Shown here: positions 21,060 through 28,272 of the stretch, piece after piece | Layout of the letters: the number at the start of each line of letters is the position of its first letter | Position numbering within the stretch: the stretch's first letter is position 1 | NCBI GenBank assembly: GCA_035525045.1 | Contig: DATLEX010000304.1 | Span: 1-60,478 of the forward strand | Length of the DNA: 60,478 bases | DNA from: DATLEX01 sp035525045 | GTDB taxonomy: Bacteria > Acidobacteriota > Thermoanaerobaculia > Gp7-AA8 | Direction of reading: 5' to 3' | The notes under the pieces: generated by a model | The model's input: only the letters and a program-made list of their open reading frames with translations | The model's database searches: none | What the model was told of the DNA's origin: nothing | Made by a program: the position numbers and the translations under genes

Positions 21060-21069
21060 CGGCTCGCGC

Positions 21070-21372
21070 TCAGTCGGTGGCGAACGGCAGCAGCGCCACC
21101 GTCCGGGCGCGCTTGATGGCGTTCTGCAGCTTGCGCTGGTGCAGCGCGCAGGTGCCGGAAATGCGGCGCGGCAGGATCTTTCCCCGCTCGGGGATGAACT
21201 GCTGGAGCATCTTCACGTCCTTGAAGTCGATGTACTCGAGCTTCTCGACGCAGAACTTGCAGACGCGCTTGCGACGGTAGAAGAACTTCTTCTTGCCGCC
21301 CGGCCCGCCGCCCGGACCTTCACGGCGATCGCCACCGGAGCGAGGGCCGCGGGATGAAGTCGTGGTAGCCAT
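21070..21372 (-). CDS. rpsR: 30S ribosomal protein bS18
   Basis: A 100-residue protein of the small subunit platform that pairs with bS6. An unusual Gly/Arg-rich N-terminal extension of about 26 residues precedes the conserved core: FFYRRKRVCKFCVEK, IDFKDVKMLQQFIPERGKILPRR, and SGTCALHQRKLQNAIKRARTVALLPF, cited in parts. The Cys residues of CKFC and TCALH suggest the zinc-binding form. A strong AGGAGG ribosome binding site precedes the ATG. It sits 24 bases downstream of rpsF. Confidence 0.97.
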   Translation of the reverse strand: MATTTSSRGPRSGGDRREGPGGGPGGKKKFFYRRKRVCKFCVEKLEYIDFKDVKMLQQFIPERGKILPRRISGTCALHQRKLQNAIKRARTVALLPFATD

Positions 21373-21396
21373 ATGTCATCTCCTCCTGGTGCAGTC

Positions 21397-21816
21397 TCAG
21401 ACCGTCTCGTCGACGGCGGGGGCCGGCGCGGGAGCCGGGGCAGGCGCCGGCTCGGGCGCGGCGAAGGCCGGGACGGGGCGGACGCGCTCTTTCTTCGGGT
21501 TGCGCTTGGCGAGCTTGTCGGCGCGCTTCAGATCGAGATCCGTGCGCACGATCAGGTGCCGTAGGACGCGATCGGAGTTCTTCATCCGCCGATCGAGCTC
21601 CGCGAGCGAGCCTTCGCTCTCGAAGACGAAGAGATGGTAGATCCCTTCGGTCGACTTCTGGATGGGGTATGCGAGACGGCGGCGGCCCCACGCTTCTTCG
21701 TTCTTGAGCGTGGCGCCGGTGCCCTCGGCGATGGATCGGAACTCGCCGATCAGGGCTTTGGTCTCTTCCTCCGCGACTTGCGGAGAAAGGATGACCAGGA
21801 CCTCGTACGTCCTCAT
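21397..21816 (-). CDS. rpsF: 30S ribosomal protein bS6
   Basis: A 139-residue protein binding bS18 and 16S rRNA in the platform. The core is recognisable from MRTYEVLVILSP, WGRRRLAYPIQK and GIYHLFVFES to DSDRVLRHLIVRTD-like text (here NSDRVLRHLIV). A low-complexity Pro/Ala C-terminal tail (residues about 115-135) follows. The ATG at 21816 was chosen over an upstream in-frame start because of the GGAGG ribosome binding site and the conserved N-terminus. It is the first gene of the ribosomal operon, downstream of tRNA-Thr. Confidence 0.97.
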   Translation of the reverse strand: MRTYEVLVILSPQVAEEETKALIGEFRSIAEGTGATLKNEEAWGRRRLAYPIQKSTEGIYHLFVFESEGSLAELDRRMKNSDRVLRHLIVRTDLDLKRADKLAKRNPKKERVRPVPAFAAPEPAPAPAPAPAPAVDETV

Positions 21817-21925
21817 GAATCCTCCTTCTGGCCTGGCGGGACCCTTCCGGGGGAGGGGTCCAAGGAGCAAGGCAGGTTGTAAATGATCTCCCGGCCGCAG
21901 GCCGGGGGGCTTCGAGTTCGCTTTC

Positions 21926-22001
21926 TGGAGCCGTTGACCGGACTTGAACCGGTGACCTGCTGATTACGAATCAGCTGCTCTACCAACTGAGCTACAACGG
22001 C
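21926..22001 (-). tRNA. tRNA-Thr (CGT)
   Basis: A complete cloverleaf on the minus strand. The acceptor stem GCCGTTG pairs with CAACGGC, the anticodon stem-loop is GCTGA-TTCGTAA-TCAGC (anticodon CGT), the T arm has GTTCAAGTC, the discriminator is T and CCA is encoded. It lies upstream of rpsF on the same strand. Confidence 0.96.
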
Positions 22002-22144
22002 TTACGGGTACGACGGAACCGCGAGAACAACGCGGCCCGCGATTCTATTCGCACGCTCCGCGGCTGTCCAGACCATGCGCCCAGGCGGCCCGCGGCGTTA
22101 AAATGCGCCGCGGTCCGAAATCCCCGACGCGATCAGGAGGGTGC

Positions 22145-22972
22145 TTGTCCGAGGGCGAGGTTTTCGTTCTGATTCTCTCACTCATCCTCGCCCTGCTCGG
22201 CGCGGGGGTCAACAGCACCGGCGGTCTCCATTCTCTCTTCTTTCGCAGGAACCCCGCCGTCGGCATCGTCCGCCTGAGCGTCATCCTGGCGATGCTCTGG
22301 ATCGCCTACGTCCTCTGGAACCATGCCGATCCGAGCGTGAAGGGGATCTACGTCTTCTTCTACCTGCTGATGGGCTTCGCCGTGGTGAAGCTGTTCGGCC
22401 AGTCGCTGGCCATGGCCTTCGGCGCCAGCACCCGCCACGACGCCGGGGAGCGGCGGAACATGGCCGCGGCCATCGTCATCGCCGGCCTGACCCTCTCGAC
22501 CGGCATGATCTTCGGCGGAAGCCTCTGGGGAGAGGCCGACCCGGTGGGCGACGAGGAGGGTGGCTGGTGGATTCCGGTGACCTTCTTTCTCCTCGGCTGG
22601 GGGTGCCTGATGGCCGTGTTCGGCCTCTACCTCCGGCGCGACAAAGCGCGGTTTTCGCACCAGCTCCGGCGGGAGCGGAATGTCCCGGCGGCACGCGCGG
22701 CGGCAGCGTTCCTCATCTCCTGCGCCGTCCCGCTCACCGAGGCTGTCTCGGGAGACTTCTGGGGATGGCGGCACGGCCTCTCCACGTTCGGCGTCCTGGC
22801 CCTGCTGCTGATCGCGCATGAGGTGTTCGCTTCCTGGACTGGCGGCGCCGCGAGCGAGATGGATACGGCAAGCGACGCGCGCCGTATCGCGGAGACGGTG
22901 GTCTATCTCTTCCTCGGCGGCGTGGCCTGGGGCCTCCATCGGCTCGCCGACCGGGTCTGGGGGCCTGGATGA
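22145..22972 (+). CDS. Polytopic membrane protein, DUF350-like
   Basis: A 275-residue protein with about eight hydrophobic segments. The first half has FVLILSLILALLGAGVNST and FLLMGFAVVKLF-like segments. The middle reads ERRNMAAAIVIAGLTLSTGM, then a Gly/Trp loop and FFLLGWGCLMAVFGLYL, which resembles the DUF350 repeat (N-x-AAAI..AG..L). I place the start at TTG 22145, behind AGGAGG at 22135-22140. An ATG at 22103 is the alternative. The stop overlaps the ATG of the ATP-grasp gene (ATGA). DUF350 proteins are often encoded beside glutathionylspermidine-synthase-like ligases, as here. The function is unknown; the family assignment is mine by eye. Confidence 0.65.
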   Translation: MSEGEVFVLILSLILALLGAGVNSTGGLHSLFFRRNPAVGIVRLSVILAMLWIAYVLWNHADPSVKGIYVFFYLLMGFAVVKLFGQSLAMAFGASTRHDAGERRNMAAAIVIAGLTLSTGMIFGGSLWGEADPVGDEEGGWWIPVTFFLLGWGCLMAVFGLYLRRDKARFSHQLRRERNVPAARAAAAFLISCAVPLTEAVSGDFWGWRHGLSTFGVLALLLIAHEVFASWTGGAASEMDTASDARRIAETVVYLFLGGVAWGLHRLADRVWGPG

Positions 22973-24207
22973 GCGACGCGCTCGCCGTCGCTCCCGCGAC
23001 GAGCGCTCCTGAGCTCCGCACGGAGCGATGGGCGCTCACCTCCGCCGAGCAGGCAGGCATCATCCGCGATCTCCGCTTCCGCTACTTCAAGTGGGACGCG
23101 TTCACCGGCGGGGTCTGCCGCGTCGTTCCGGAGACGATGGTCCTGAGCCGTTCCACGCACGAGGAGATCGTCCGCATCGTCGAGACGCTCAGCCGGGCCC
23201 TGGAGCGCTTCGAGCGGCGCGTCGGAAGCGAGGGCGAGACACTGCGGCGTCTCGGCATTCCAGGCGCGCTCGATCCGCTCATGGGCGGAGAGGATGACGA
23301 GACACTCCAGATCGCCCGGTATGACCTCTTCCTGACCGAGGAGGGGCGGTGGATGGTGTCGGAGTTCAACGAGGACGCGCCGGGCGGGTTCAACGAGACG
23401 GCCGGCCTCCCGGAGCTCCTCGGAGACCTCGGCGGCGGCCTGACGTGGGAAGGCGACCTCTGCCGGCACCTCCTCGCGGCGCTCCGCCCCTACGATTCGA
23501 TCGCGCTCCTCTACGCGACGGCCTACGCCGAGGACCTCCAGCACATGCTCATCCTGGAGCGATGGCTGGAGGCCGCCGGTCACCGCACCGTGCTCGCCTC
23601 GCCCGAACACCTCCGCGCCGGCCTGGGGCGCCCGCGGGTGCTGGGCACTCCCATCGACGCTGCGTTCCGCTTCTTTCCCGGCGAATGGATGCCGCGCCTC
23701 CCGAACATCCGGACCTGGCTGAAGGTCGCCGCGCGCCTGCCCGTGATGAACCCCCTGCGGCGCCTGGTCCGGCAGAGCAAGAGCATGTTCGCCCTCTGGC
23801 GCGAGGAAGCGTTCCTCGATCCGGAAGACCGGCGGCTCGTCGACGAGCACTGCCCCTGGACCGAGTCGTTCGATCCGGACAAGGTACCGATGCTCGTCGA
23901 GGAGCGGGAACGGTGGGTGCTCAAGGGTGCGTTCGGACGAATGGGAGACTCCGTGGTGATCGGCACCCTCGTCACGGAGAAGGAGTGGAGCGAGTCGCTC
24001 GCGCGCGCCGCGCTCTCGCCGCGCGACTTCTGCGTCCAGGAGCGCTTCGCCGTCCGGCCGCTCGCGTTCGAGCAGGGAGCGCTCTACCCGACCGTCGGCG
24101 CCTACGTCGTGAACGGTCGTTTCGCCGGTTATTACAGTCGCGCCGCGGCGCGGCCACTCATCACTCACGAGGCTTACCATGTGGCAACCGCTGTCGCGAG
24201 TACTTGA
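22969..24207 (+). CDS. Glutathionylspermidine synthase-like ATP-grasp ligase
   Basis: A 412-residue amide ligase of the circularly permuted ATP-grasp type found in the synthetase half of Gsp and in YgiC/YjfC. Landmarks are MVSEFNEDAPGGFNETAGLP (about 128-147), the P-loop-like KGAFGRMGDSVVIG (about 318-331) and YPTVGAYVVNGRFAGYYSR (about 373-391). No amidase domain is fused, so it is synthetase only. The reaction would join a carboxyl end, possibly a peptide or protein C-terminus, to an amine at the cost of ATP. The natural substrates are unknown. It overlaps both neighbours, which makes a strict three-gene unit. Confidence 0.85.
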   Translation: MSDALAVAPATSAPELRTERWALTSAEQAGIIRDLRFRYFKWDAFTGGVCRVVPETMVLSRSTHEEIVRIVETLSRALERFERRVGSEGETLRRLGIPGALDPLMGGEDDETLQIARYDLFLTEEGRWMVSEFNEDAPGGFNETAGLPELLGDLGGGLTWEGDLCRHLLAALRPYDSIALLYATAYAEDLQHMLILERWLEAAGHRTVLASPEHLRAGLGRPRVLGTPIDAAFRFFPGEWMPRLPNIRTWLKVAARLPVMNPLRRLVRQSKSMFALWREEAFLDPEDRRLVDEHCPWTESFDPDKVPMLVEERERWVLKGAFGRMGDSVVIGTLVTEKEWSESLARAALSPRDFCVQERFAVRPLAFEQGALYPTVGAYVVNGRFAGYYSRAAARPLITHEAYHVATAVAST

Positions 24208-25123
24208 GGTCCTCGGCCGGATCCGCATCCGGTTCGCCGGCCTGTTCCGCCAGGACCTGACGGTCGGCGACTCCTCGGCCGCCGACGCCGAGGGGGGCCA
24301 GGTCTGGCGCAGCTTCCTGTTCGCCGAGCGGCTCTACGACGTCTGGGGGCCGATGCCGGAGTCGCCCTGGACGCCGTTCCACTGCATCCCCCTCTTTGCG
24401 GCGGTCGACCGGGTGCCGAGGGGACGCATCGGCCCCACCCCCCCTCCCGGCTCGACGGCGGCGAACGGGAAGAGTCCGCAGAGTGCGATCCTCCCGGACC
24501 ATGCCAGGCCGGGCGCTGCCGCGCCGGCGTGGATGTCGCCCAAGGTGTTGACGATTCTCGATCTGCCGGGCCCCGCCTGCGTCGAGGCGGCGGCATGGCT
24601 CATCGCCGCCTCCGGCTGTCAGCCCGTTTGTACGTTCAACAACTGGCCGCACGCGAAGGGCCTGCTTCGTCCGGAGCTGATCCTGGCCGAGCTTCTCCGC
24701 TGGGCATCGACGATCAGCGAGGCTCGCCGGCGGCTGACGCCGGCCTCGCCGCCGCTCTGGATCTGCGCCAGCGAGCGCCTCGGGGCCCGGAAGGGACGGC
24801 CCGGCGAGTTCGACAACCGGTACTTCCTGGAGGACGCAGTCCTTCCGGGCCCGGGCCTGCTGAAAGCGGCGGGGATTCACCGCGTGGTCTACCTGACGCA
24901 TGACCCGGCGCCGGCGCCGGTGATCGACCTCGACGGATACTTCTTCGATCTCGAGACCGCGGGGATTCCGGTCCAGATCGCCGACATCATGGAGCCGGCC
25001 CTGACGCTCCGGCCATGGGTGACGCGGCCGCCGCGGCGGTTCAGCGCCTCGAGCTTCAAGCGATCGTCCGCCGGCGGATTCGGGACCACGGTCCCGGAGC
25101 CTTCGTCGGGCGGCGGCGGGTGA
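24179..25123 (+). CDS. Unknown protein with Gly-rich C-terminal tail
   Basis: A 314-residue protein that I do not recognise. It starts at an ATG preceded by GAGG and overlaps the ATP-grasp gene by 29 bases. Residues 1-90 contain FLFAERLYDVWGPMPESPWTPFH, cited here as FAERLYDVWG. Residues about 120-260 look like an alternating alpha/beta fold with VLTILDLPGPACVEAAAWL, CTFNNWPH, LWICASERLG, FDNRYFLED, VVYLTHD and DGYFFDLETAG. The end is disordered and reads SAGGFGTTVPEPSSGGGG. A similar GGFG tail occurs in YgiB/DUF1190 proteins that accompany YgiC in enterobacteria, so this may be the ligase's protein substrate. That role is inference. Confidence 0.7.
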   Translation: MWQPLSRVLEVLGRIRIRFAGLFRQDLTVGDSSAADAEGGQVWRSFLFAERLYDVWGPMPESPWTPFHCIPLFAAVDRVPRGRIGPTPPPGSTAANGKSPQSAILPDHARPGAAAPAWMSPKVLTILDLPGPACVEAAAWLIAASGCQPVCTFNNWPHAKGLLRPELILAELLRWASTISEARRRLTPASPPLWICASERLGARKGRPGEFDNRYFLEDAVLPGPGLLKAAGIHRVVYLTHDPAPAPVIDLDGYFFDLETAGIPVQIADIMEPALTLRPWVTRPPRRFSASSFKRSSAGGFGTTVPEPSSGGGG

Positions 25124-25156
25124 GACGGGCCGGGCAGAGCAACTGGCGGGGATCCG

Positions 25157-25381
25157 TCACGGCAGGTAGCGGCGGGCCGGGACTCCTTCCGGGTTACTGA
25201 TGCTGAGCTCTGCCATCCGTCGCAGCATCTCCCGCGATCTCGCGTCTCCGTGCTCGTAGCCTCCGATCAACTCGTGCCGCACGTACTCGACTCCTCGCCG
25301 ATTGTTGACGTGGTCCGTTGCAGGCCGAGAGTTCGGTTGAAGCTCGATGCCGCGGTTCACCGACACTAAATCGGAGTTCAT
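25157..25381 (-). CDS. Possible small protein of unknown function
   Basis: A 74-codon frame on the minus strand in an otherwise empty 336-base gap before tRNA-Arg. It would encode MNSDLVSVNRGIELQPNS, then VEYVRHELIGGYEHGDARSR and a short helix REMLRRMAEL. The helix-forming middle section looks protein-like, but codon usage is less GC-rich at third positions than in neighbours and no ribosome binding site is evident. It could be a decayed gene fragment. An in-frame ATG at 25420 would extend it. Confidence 0.25.
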   Translation of the reverse strand: MNSDLVSVNRGIELQPNSRPATDHVNNRRGVEYVRHELIGGYEHGDARSREMLRRMAELSISNPEGVPARRYLP

Positions 25382-25391
25382 GGCATGCAAT

Positions 25392-25412
25392 CTGGCCGCA
25401 AAACGCGGCCAG
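25392..25412. repeat. Perfect hairpin upstream of tRNA-Arg
   Basis: CTGGCCGC-AAAAC-GCGGCCAG forms an 8-base-pair stem with a 5-base loop, 47 bases before the tRNA. There is no U-run on either side, so it is not a classical terminator. Its role is unknown. Confidence 0.6.
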
Positions 25413-25459
25413 CGGTTCAACGCTGCAAATCACGATGTGGTAGGGTTTTCCCACCACAG

Positions 25460-25536
25460 GCGCCCTTAGCTCAATTGGACAGAGCATCAGACTTCGGATC
25501 TGAGGGTTGGGGGTTCGAGTCCCTCAGGGCGCGCCA
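25460..25536 (+). tRNA. tRNA-Arg (TCG)
   Basis: A complete cloverleaf. The acceptor stem GCGCCCT pairs with AGGGCGC, the anticodon stem-loop is TCAGA-CTTCGGA-TCTGA (anticodon TCG), the T arm has GGTTCGAGTCC, the discriminator is G and CCA is encoded. The 3' end overlaps the antisense stop codon of the Crp/Fnr pseudogene. Confidence 0.96.
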
Positions 25537-25779
25537 GAACCGCTCTCGAGATCACGCCGCCGGATCTTCGGCCCGAGCAGCCGTTCGAACTCCTCCATCA
25601 GCACCGTATGGCAGCCGCAGGCTGCCTCCTCGAGACGCCGCAGGTCGAGGATGCGCATGACCCCCCGGGTGGCCGGGCCGATGAAGGACCTTCCCTAGCT
25701 GGCGAAGCTCCATATACGGCTTCAAACGCTCGAACGTCTCGTCCGGCAGCGCGGCCAGGAGGCGGTTCCGTTTCGGCAT
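25524..25779 (-). pseudogene. Crp/Fnr-family regulator remnant with large internal deletion
   Basis: The first 32 codons from the ATG at 25779 (NRLLAALPDETFERLKPYM, ELRQLGKVL) match the start of Crp/Fnr cyclic-nucleotide-binding regulators. After a frame change near 25680, a second frame reads RGVMRILDLRRLEEAACGCH and MEEFERLLG, which matches the extreme C-terminus of such regulators, ending at a TGA at 25526-25524 inside tRNA-Arg. About 85 codons remain of a usual 220-240. The beta-roll core and the helix-turn-helix are gone, so this is a dead gene. Confidence 0.65.
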
Positions 25780-25837
25780 GAACCGCGATCATATCGCCCG
25801 CGCCGGAGGCCCACGCCCGGGAGCCCACGGCACCGCC

Positions 25838-26050
25838 TCAGCACTTTCCGAATGGACATTTGAACACCGGCGGCTCTTCGTTGGCGACGACGTCGGCGAG
25901 AGACTCCGCGCACGTGGCGCGCTGCTCGAGGTCGCAGTGGAGCCCCGCGCACGACTCGAGGTGGAGCAGGATCGACGTCCGGATGTACGGCCAGCTGTGG
26001 TAGCGCTCGACCTCGAGATCGGTACTGCAGGAGGGACAGCGAATCGGCAC
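25838..26050 (-). CDS. Small zinc-ribbon-like protein
   Basis: A 70-residue protein starting at GTG 26050, with GAGGGAG about 5 bases upstream. It opens with MPIRCPSCSTDLEVERY and ends with FKCPFGKC. The CPSC and CPFGKC Cys pairs, plus Cys and His in HLESCAGLHCD, could bind one or two zinc ions. The middle is predicted helical. I recognise no family. The convincing ribosome binding site and the paired Cys motifs argue that the gene is real. It lies upstream of the Crp/Fnr remnant on the same strand. Confidence 0.5.
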   Translation of the reverse strand: MPIRCPSCSTDLEVERYHSWPYIRTSILLHLESCAGLHCDLEQRATCAESLADVVANEEPPVFKCPFGKC

Positions 26051-26284
26051 ATGAACTCCCTCGATCGTCGGAGAGAGAGTTCGGCGACCTGTTCAGGAGA
26101 GTCGCGGGAGGGCCAAAACCCTACCCCCCGCATGAACAAAATGTCCCCTCCCGGGCGTGCTGACGCTTTCTTGACGTCCGACTGACGGCCAGACCGCCGA
26201 AATCGGCCCTGGCGTTCCGAATTCACGCCCTTCCACGTCCCCGGCAACAGAATCTTCCCGCACCCGCCTCTACCTTGTCCATGG

Positions 26285-26530
26285 ATGCCAATCTCTGCCG
26301 ATAACCTCGCGCTGCTCACCACACCGCTCTCCGACCGGGAGATCGGACTCCTCGTCCAGTTGACCGCCGACCCGTACGACCCGAAGGCGAGCAACCTTTT
26401 CGCGTACAGCGGCGCGCGCACGGCCGCCGGGCTGATGACCCGCCTCGCCGCAGCCGAGCCGGAGGAGCGGGCCATCCTCGTCATGGCCATCCGGAAGGCG
26501 ATCGACTCCGCCGGCGACGAGGAAGCCTAG
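26285..26530 (+). CDS. Small hypothetical protein
   Basis: An 81-residue acidic, mostly helical protein (MPISADNLALLTTPLSDREI, MTRLAAAEPEERAILVMAI). No motif or family is recognised and no ribosome binding site is seen before the ATG. Third positions are GC-rich like those of neighbouring genes, which supports coding. Its stop overlaps the convergent fabG stop. The 234 bases before it hold no feature I can support. Confidence 0.4.
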   Translation: MPISADNLALLTTPLSDREIGLLVQLTADPYDPKASNLFAYSGARTAAGLMTRLAAAEPEERAILVMAIRKAIDSAGDEEA

Positions 26531-27255
26531 GTGTAGAGCCCGCCGCTGACGTTCACGACCGTGCCGGTGATGTAGGCCGCCTGATCGGACGCCAGAAACA
26601 CAACCGCATTGGCGACGTCCTGAGGAGCTCCGAGGCGGCGCAGGGCGATCCTCTCCTCCAGCTTCTCCCGCGCGCCCTCGAGGAGGGCTTCGGTCATGGC
26701 GGTCTCGATGAAGCCGGGCGCGACGGCGTTCACGGTGATGTTCCTCGATCCGATCTCGAGGGCCAGCGACTTGGTGAAGCCGATCAAGGCCGCCTTCGAG
26801 GAGGCGTAGTTGACCTGGCCGGCGTTGCCCATCAGGCCGACGACCGAGGAGATGTTGATGACCCGCCCCCAGCGGGCCCGGACCATCTTCTTCACGACTT
26901 CCTGGGTGATGTGGAAGGCGGAGTCGAGATTCGTGCGCAGCACCCGAGTCCAGGCCTCCGGTTTCATGCGGATGAACAGGTCGTCCTCGGTGATCCCGGC
27001 GTTGTTGACCAGGATGTCGATGGGCCGCTGCTCGAGCAGCGCCTTCACCTTCTCCCGGACGTCGTCCCCGGCGATGTCGAGCTCCACCGCCGTGGCGTTG
27101 CCGATCTCTTGGGCCACCAGCCGCACGCGGTCGGCGCTGCGCGCCGCGCAGAAGACGTGAGCGCCCGCGGCGCCGAGAGCACGGGCGATGGACTCGCCGA
27201 TTCCACGCGAGGCGCCGGTGACGAGTGCTGTCCTGCCGCTGAGATCGATCTTCAT
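26527..27255 (-). CDS. fabG: 3-oxoacyl-[ACP] reductase
   Basis: A 242-residue SDR that reduces 3-oxoacyl-ACP with NADPH in fatty acid elongation. TGASRGIG (13-20), NNAG (84-87), Ser136/137, and Tyr150 and Lys154 in VNYASSKAALIG are all present, and the C-terminus ITGTVVNVSGGLYT is typical of FabG. Length is standard. The ATG at 27255 overlaps the fabD stop (ATGA) and gives the conserved N-terminus. It is the last gene of the DUF177-rpmF-plsX-fabD-fabG cluster. acpP and fabF, often next, are absent. Confidence 0.96.
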   Translation of the reverse strand: MKIDLSGRTALVTGASRGIGESIARALGAAGAHVFCAARSADRVRLVAQEIGNATAVELDIAGDDVREKVKALLEQRPIDILVNNAGITEDDLFIRMKPEAWTRVLRTNLDSAFHITQEVVKKMVRARWGRVINISSVVGLMGNAGQVNYASSKAALIGFTKSLALEIGSRNITVNAVAPGFIETAMTEALLEGAREKLEERIALRRLGAPQDVANAVVFLASDQAAYITGTVVNVSGGLYT

Positions 27256-28205
27256 GCCTTGCTCTTCTCCACGAATGCCTCGAGGGTCGGGACGTCGGAG
27301 ACGTTCACCAGCTCGACGGAACCATCGATGCGCCGGATGAGCCCCGTCAGGACATTGCCGGGGCCGACTTCCACGAACCGGCGCACGCCCATCGAGATCA
27401 TCCTCTGGACCGATTCGACCCAGCGGACCGGCGATGCCACCTGCCGCAGCAGCGCGTTCCGCACGGCGTGCGCGGTGCCGATCGGCGAGGCGTCGACGTT
27501 CGACACCAGCGAGAGCCACAGGTCGCGGATCGCCGCCGTGTCCAGGACCGGCCGCAGGCGTTCCTCGGCCGGCTTCATCAGCTCGCAGTGAAACGGGGCG
27601 GACACCGGAAGGGGAAGGGCGCGGCGAACGCCGCGCTTCTTCGCCACCTCGATGGCCCGCTCGACGCCGCTCTTCGTGCCGGCGATCACGATCTGTCCCG
27701 GCGCGTTGATGTTCGCCACCGAGACCACCTCACCCTGAGCAGCCTCCCGGCAGATCTCCTGTGCCTCCTCGACCGACGGCCCGATCAGCGCCGCCATGCC
27801 GCCGGTGCCGTCGGGGACGGCTTCCTGCATGAACTTCCCGCGGAGCCGGACGATCGTGGCCGCCTCCGCGGGAGTGAGTCCGCCGACGCTGACCATGGCG
27901 CTGTACTCGCCGAGGGAATGTCCCGCCACGATGTCGCGGCGCGTGGCTCCGAGCTCCTCGAGGACGGCGTGAATCGCCGCCGACACGGTGAGGATGGCGG
28001 GCTGCGTATTTTCGGTCAGCCTGAGGTTGTCGTCCGGGCCCTCGAAGCAGAGCCGGGAGAGCGGAAACCCGAGGGCGGCGTCGACCTCGTCGAAGACCTT
28101 CCGGGCGGCGGGAAAGCGTTCGGCCACGTCCTTCCCCATCCCCGCGTACTGGCTTCCCTGCCCGGGAAAGACAAAGGCGGTGTCGTGCTCCACGGCGCGG
28201 ATCAT
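27252..28205 (-). CDS. fabD: Malonyl-CoA:ACP transacylase
   Basis: A 317-residue acyltransferase that loads malonyl groups onto acyl carrier protein. FVFPGQGSQYAGMG near the start, catalytic Ser97 in AGHSLGEY, the LRGKFMQEAVP helix with its Arg, and the His-containing VSAPFHCELMKPA are intact. The length is typical. It follows plsX after a 67-base gap containing GC-rich GGGCTCAGGG-type repeats, where fabH is usually found, and it is translationally coupled to fabG. Confidence 0.97.
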   Translation of the reverse strand: MIRAVEHDTAFVFPGQGSQYAGMGKDVAERFPAARKVFDEVDAALGFPLSRLCFEGPDDNLRLTENTQPAILTVSAAIHAVLEELGATRRDIVAGHSLGEYSAMVSVGGLTPAEAATIVRLRGKFMQEAVPDGTGGMAALIGPSVEEAQEICREAAQGEVVSVANINAPGQIVIAGTKSGVERAIEVAKKRGVRRALPLPVSAPFHCELMKPAEERLRPVLDTAAIRDLWLSLVSNVDASPIGTAHAVRNALLRQVASPVRWVESVQRMISMGVRRFVEVGPGNVLTGLIRRIDGSVELVNVSDVPTLEAFVEKSKA

Positions 28206-28272
28206 ACACAGGGCTCAGGGGTCGGGGCTCAGGGCTCCGACCCACCCTCCCTCCGAGCCCCGAGGCCCCGGT

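Noticed and set aside
25722..25952. An Arg-rich minus-strand frame between the Crp/Fnr remnant and the zinc-ribbon gene
   Set aside because: The composition is that of a shadow frame, and it overlaps the better supported GTG-started small gene.
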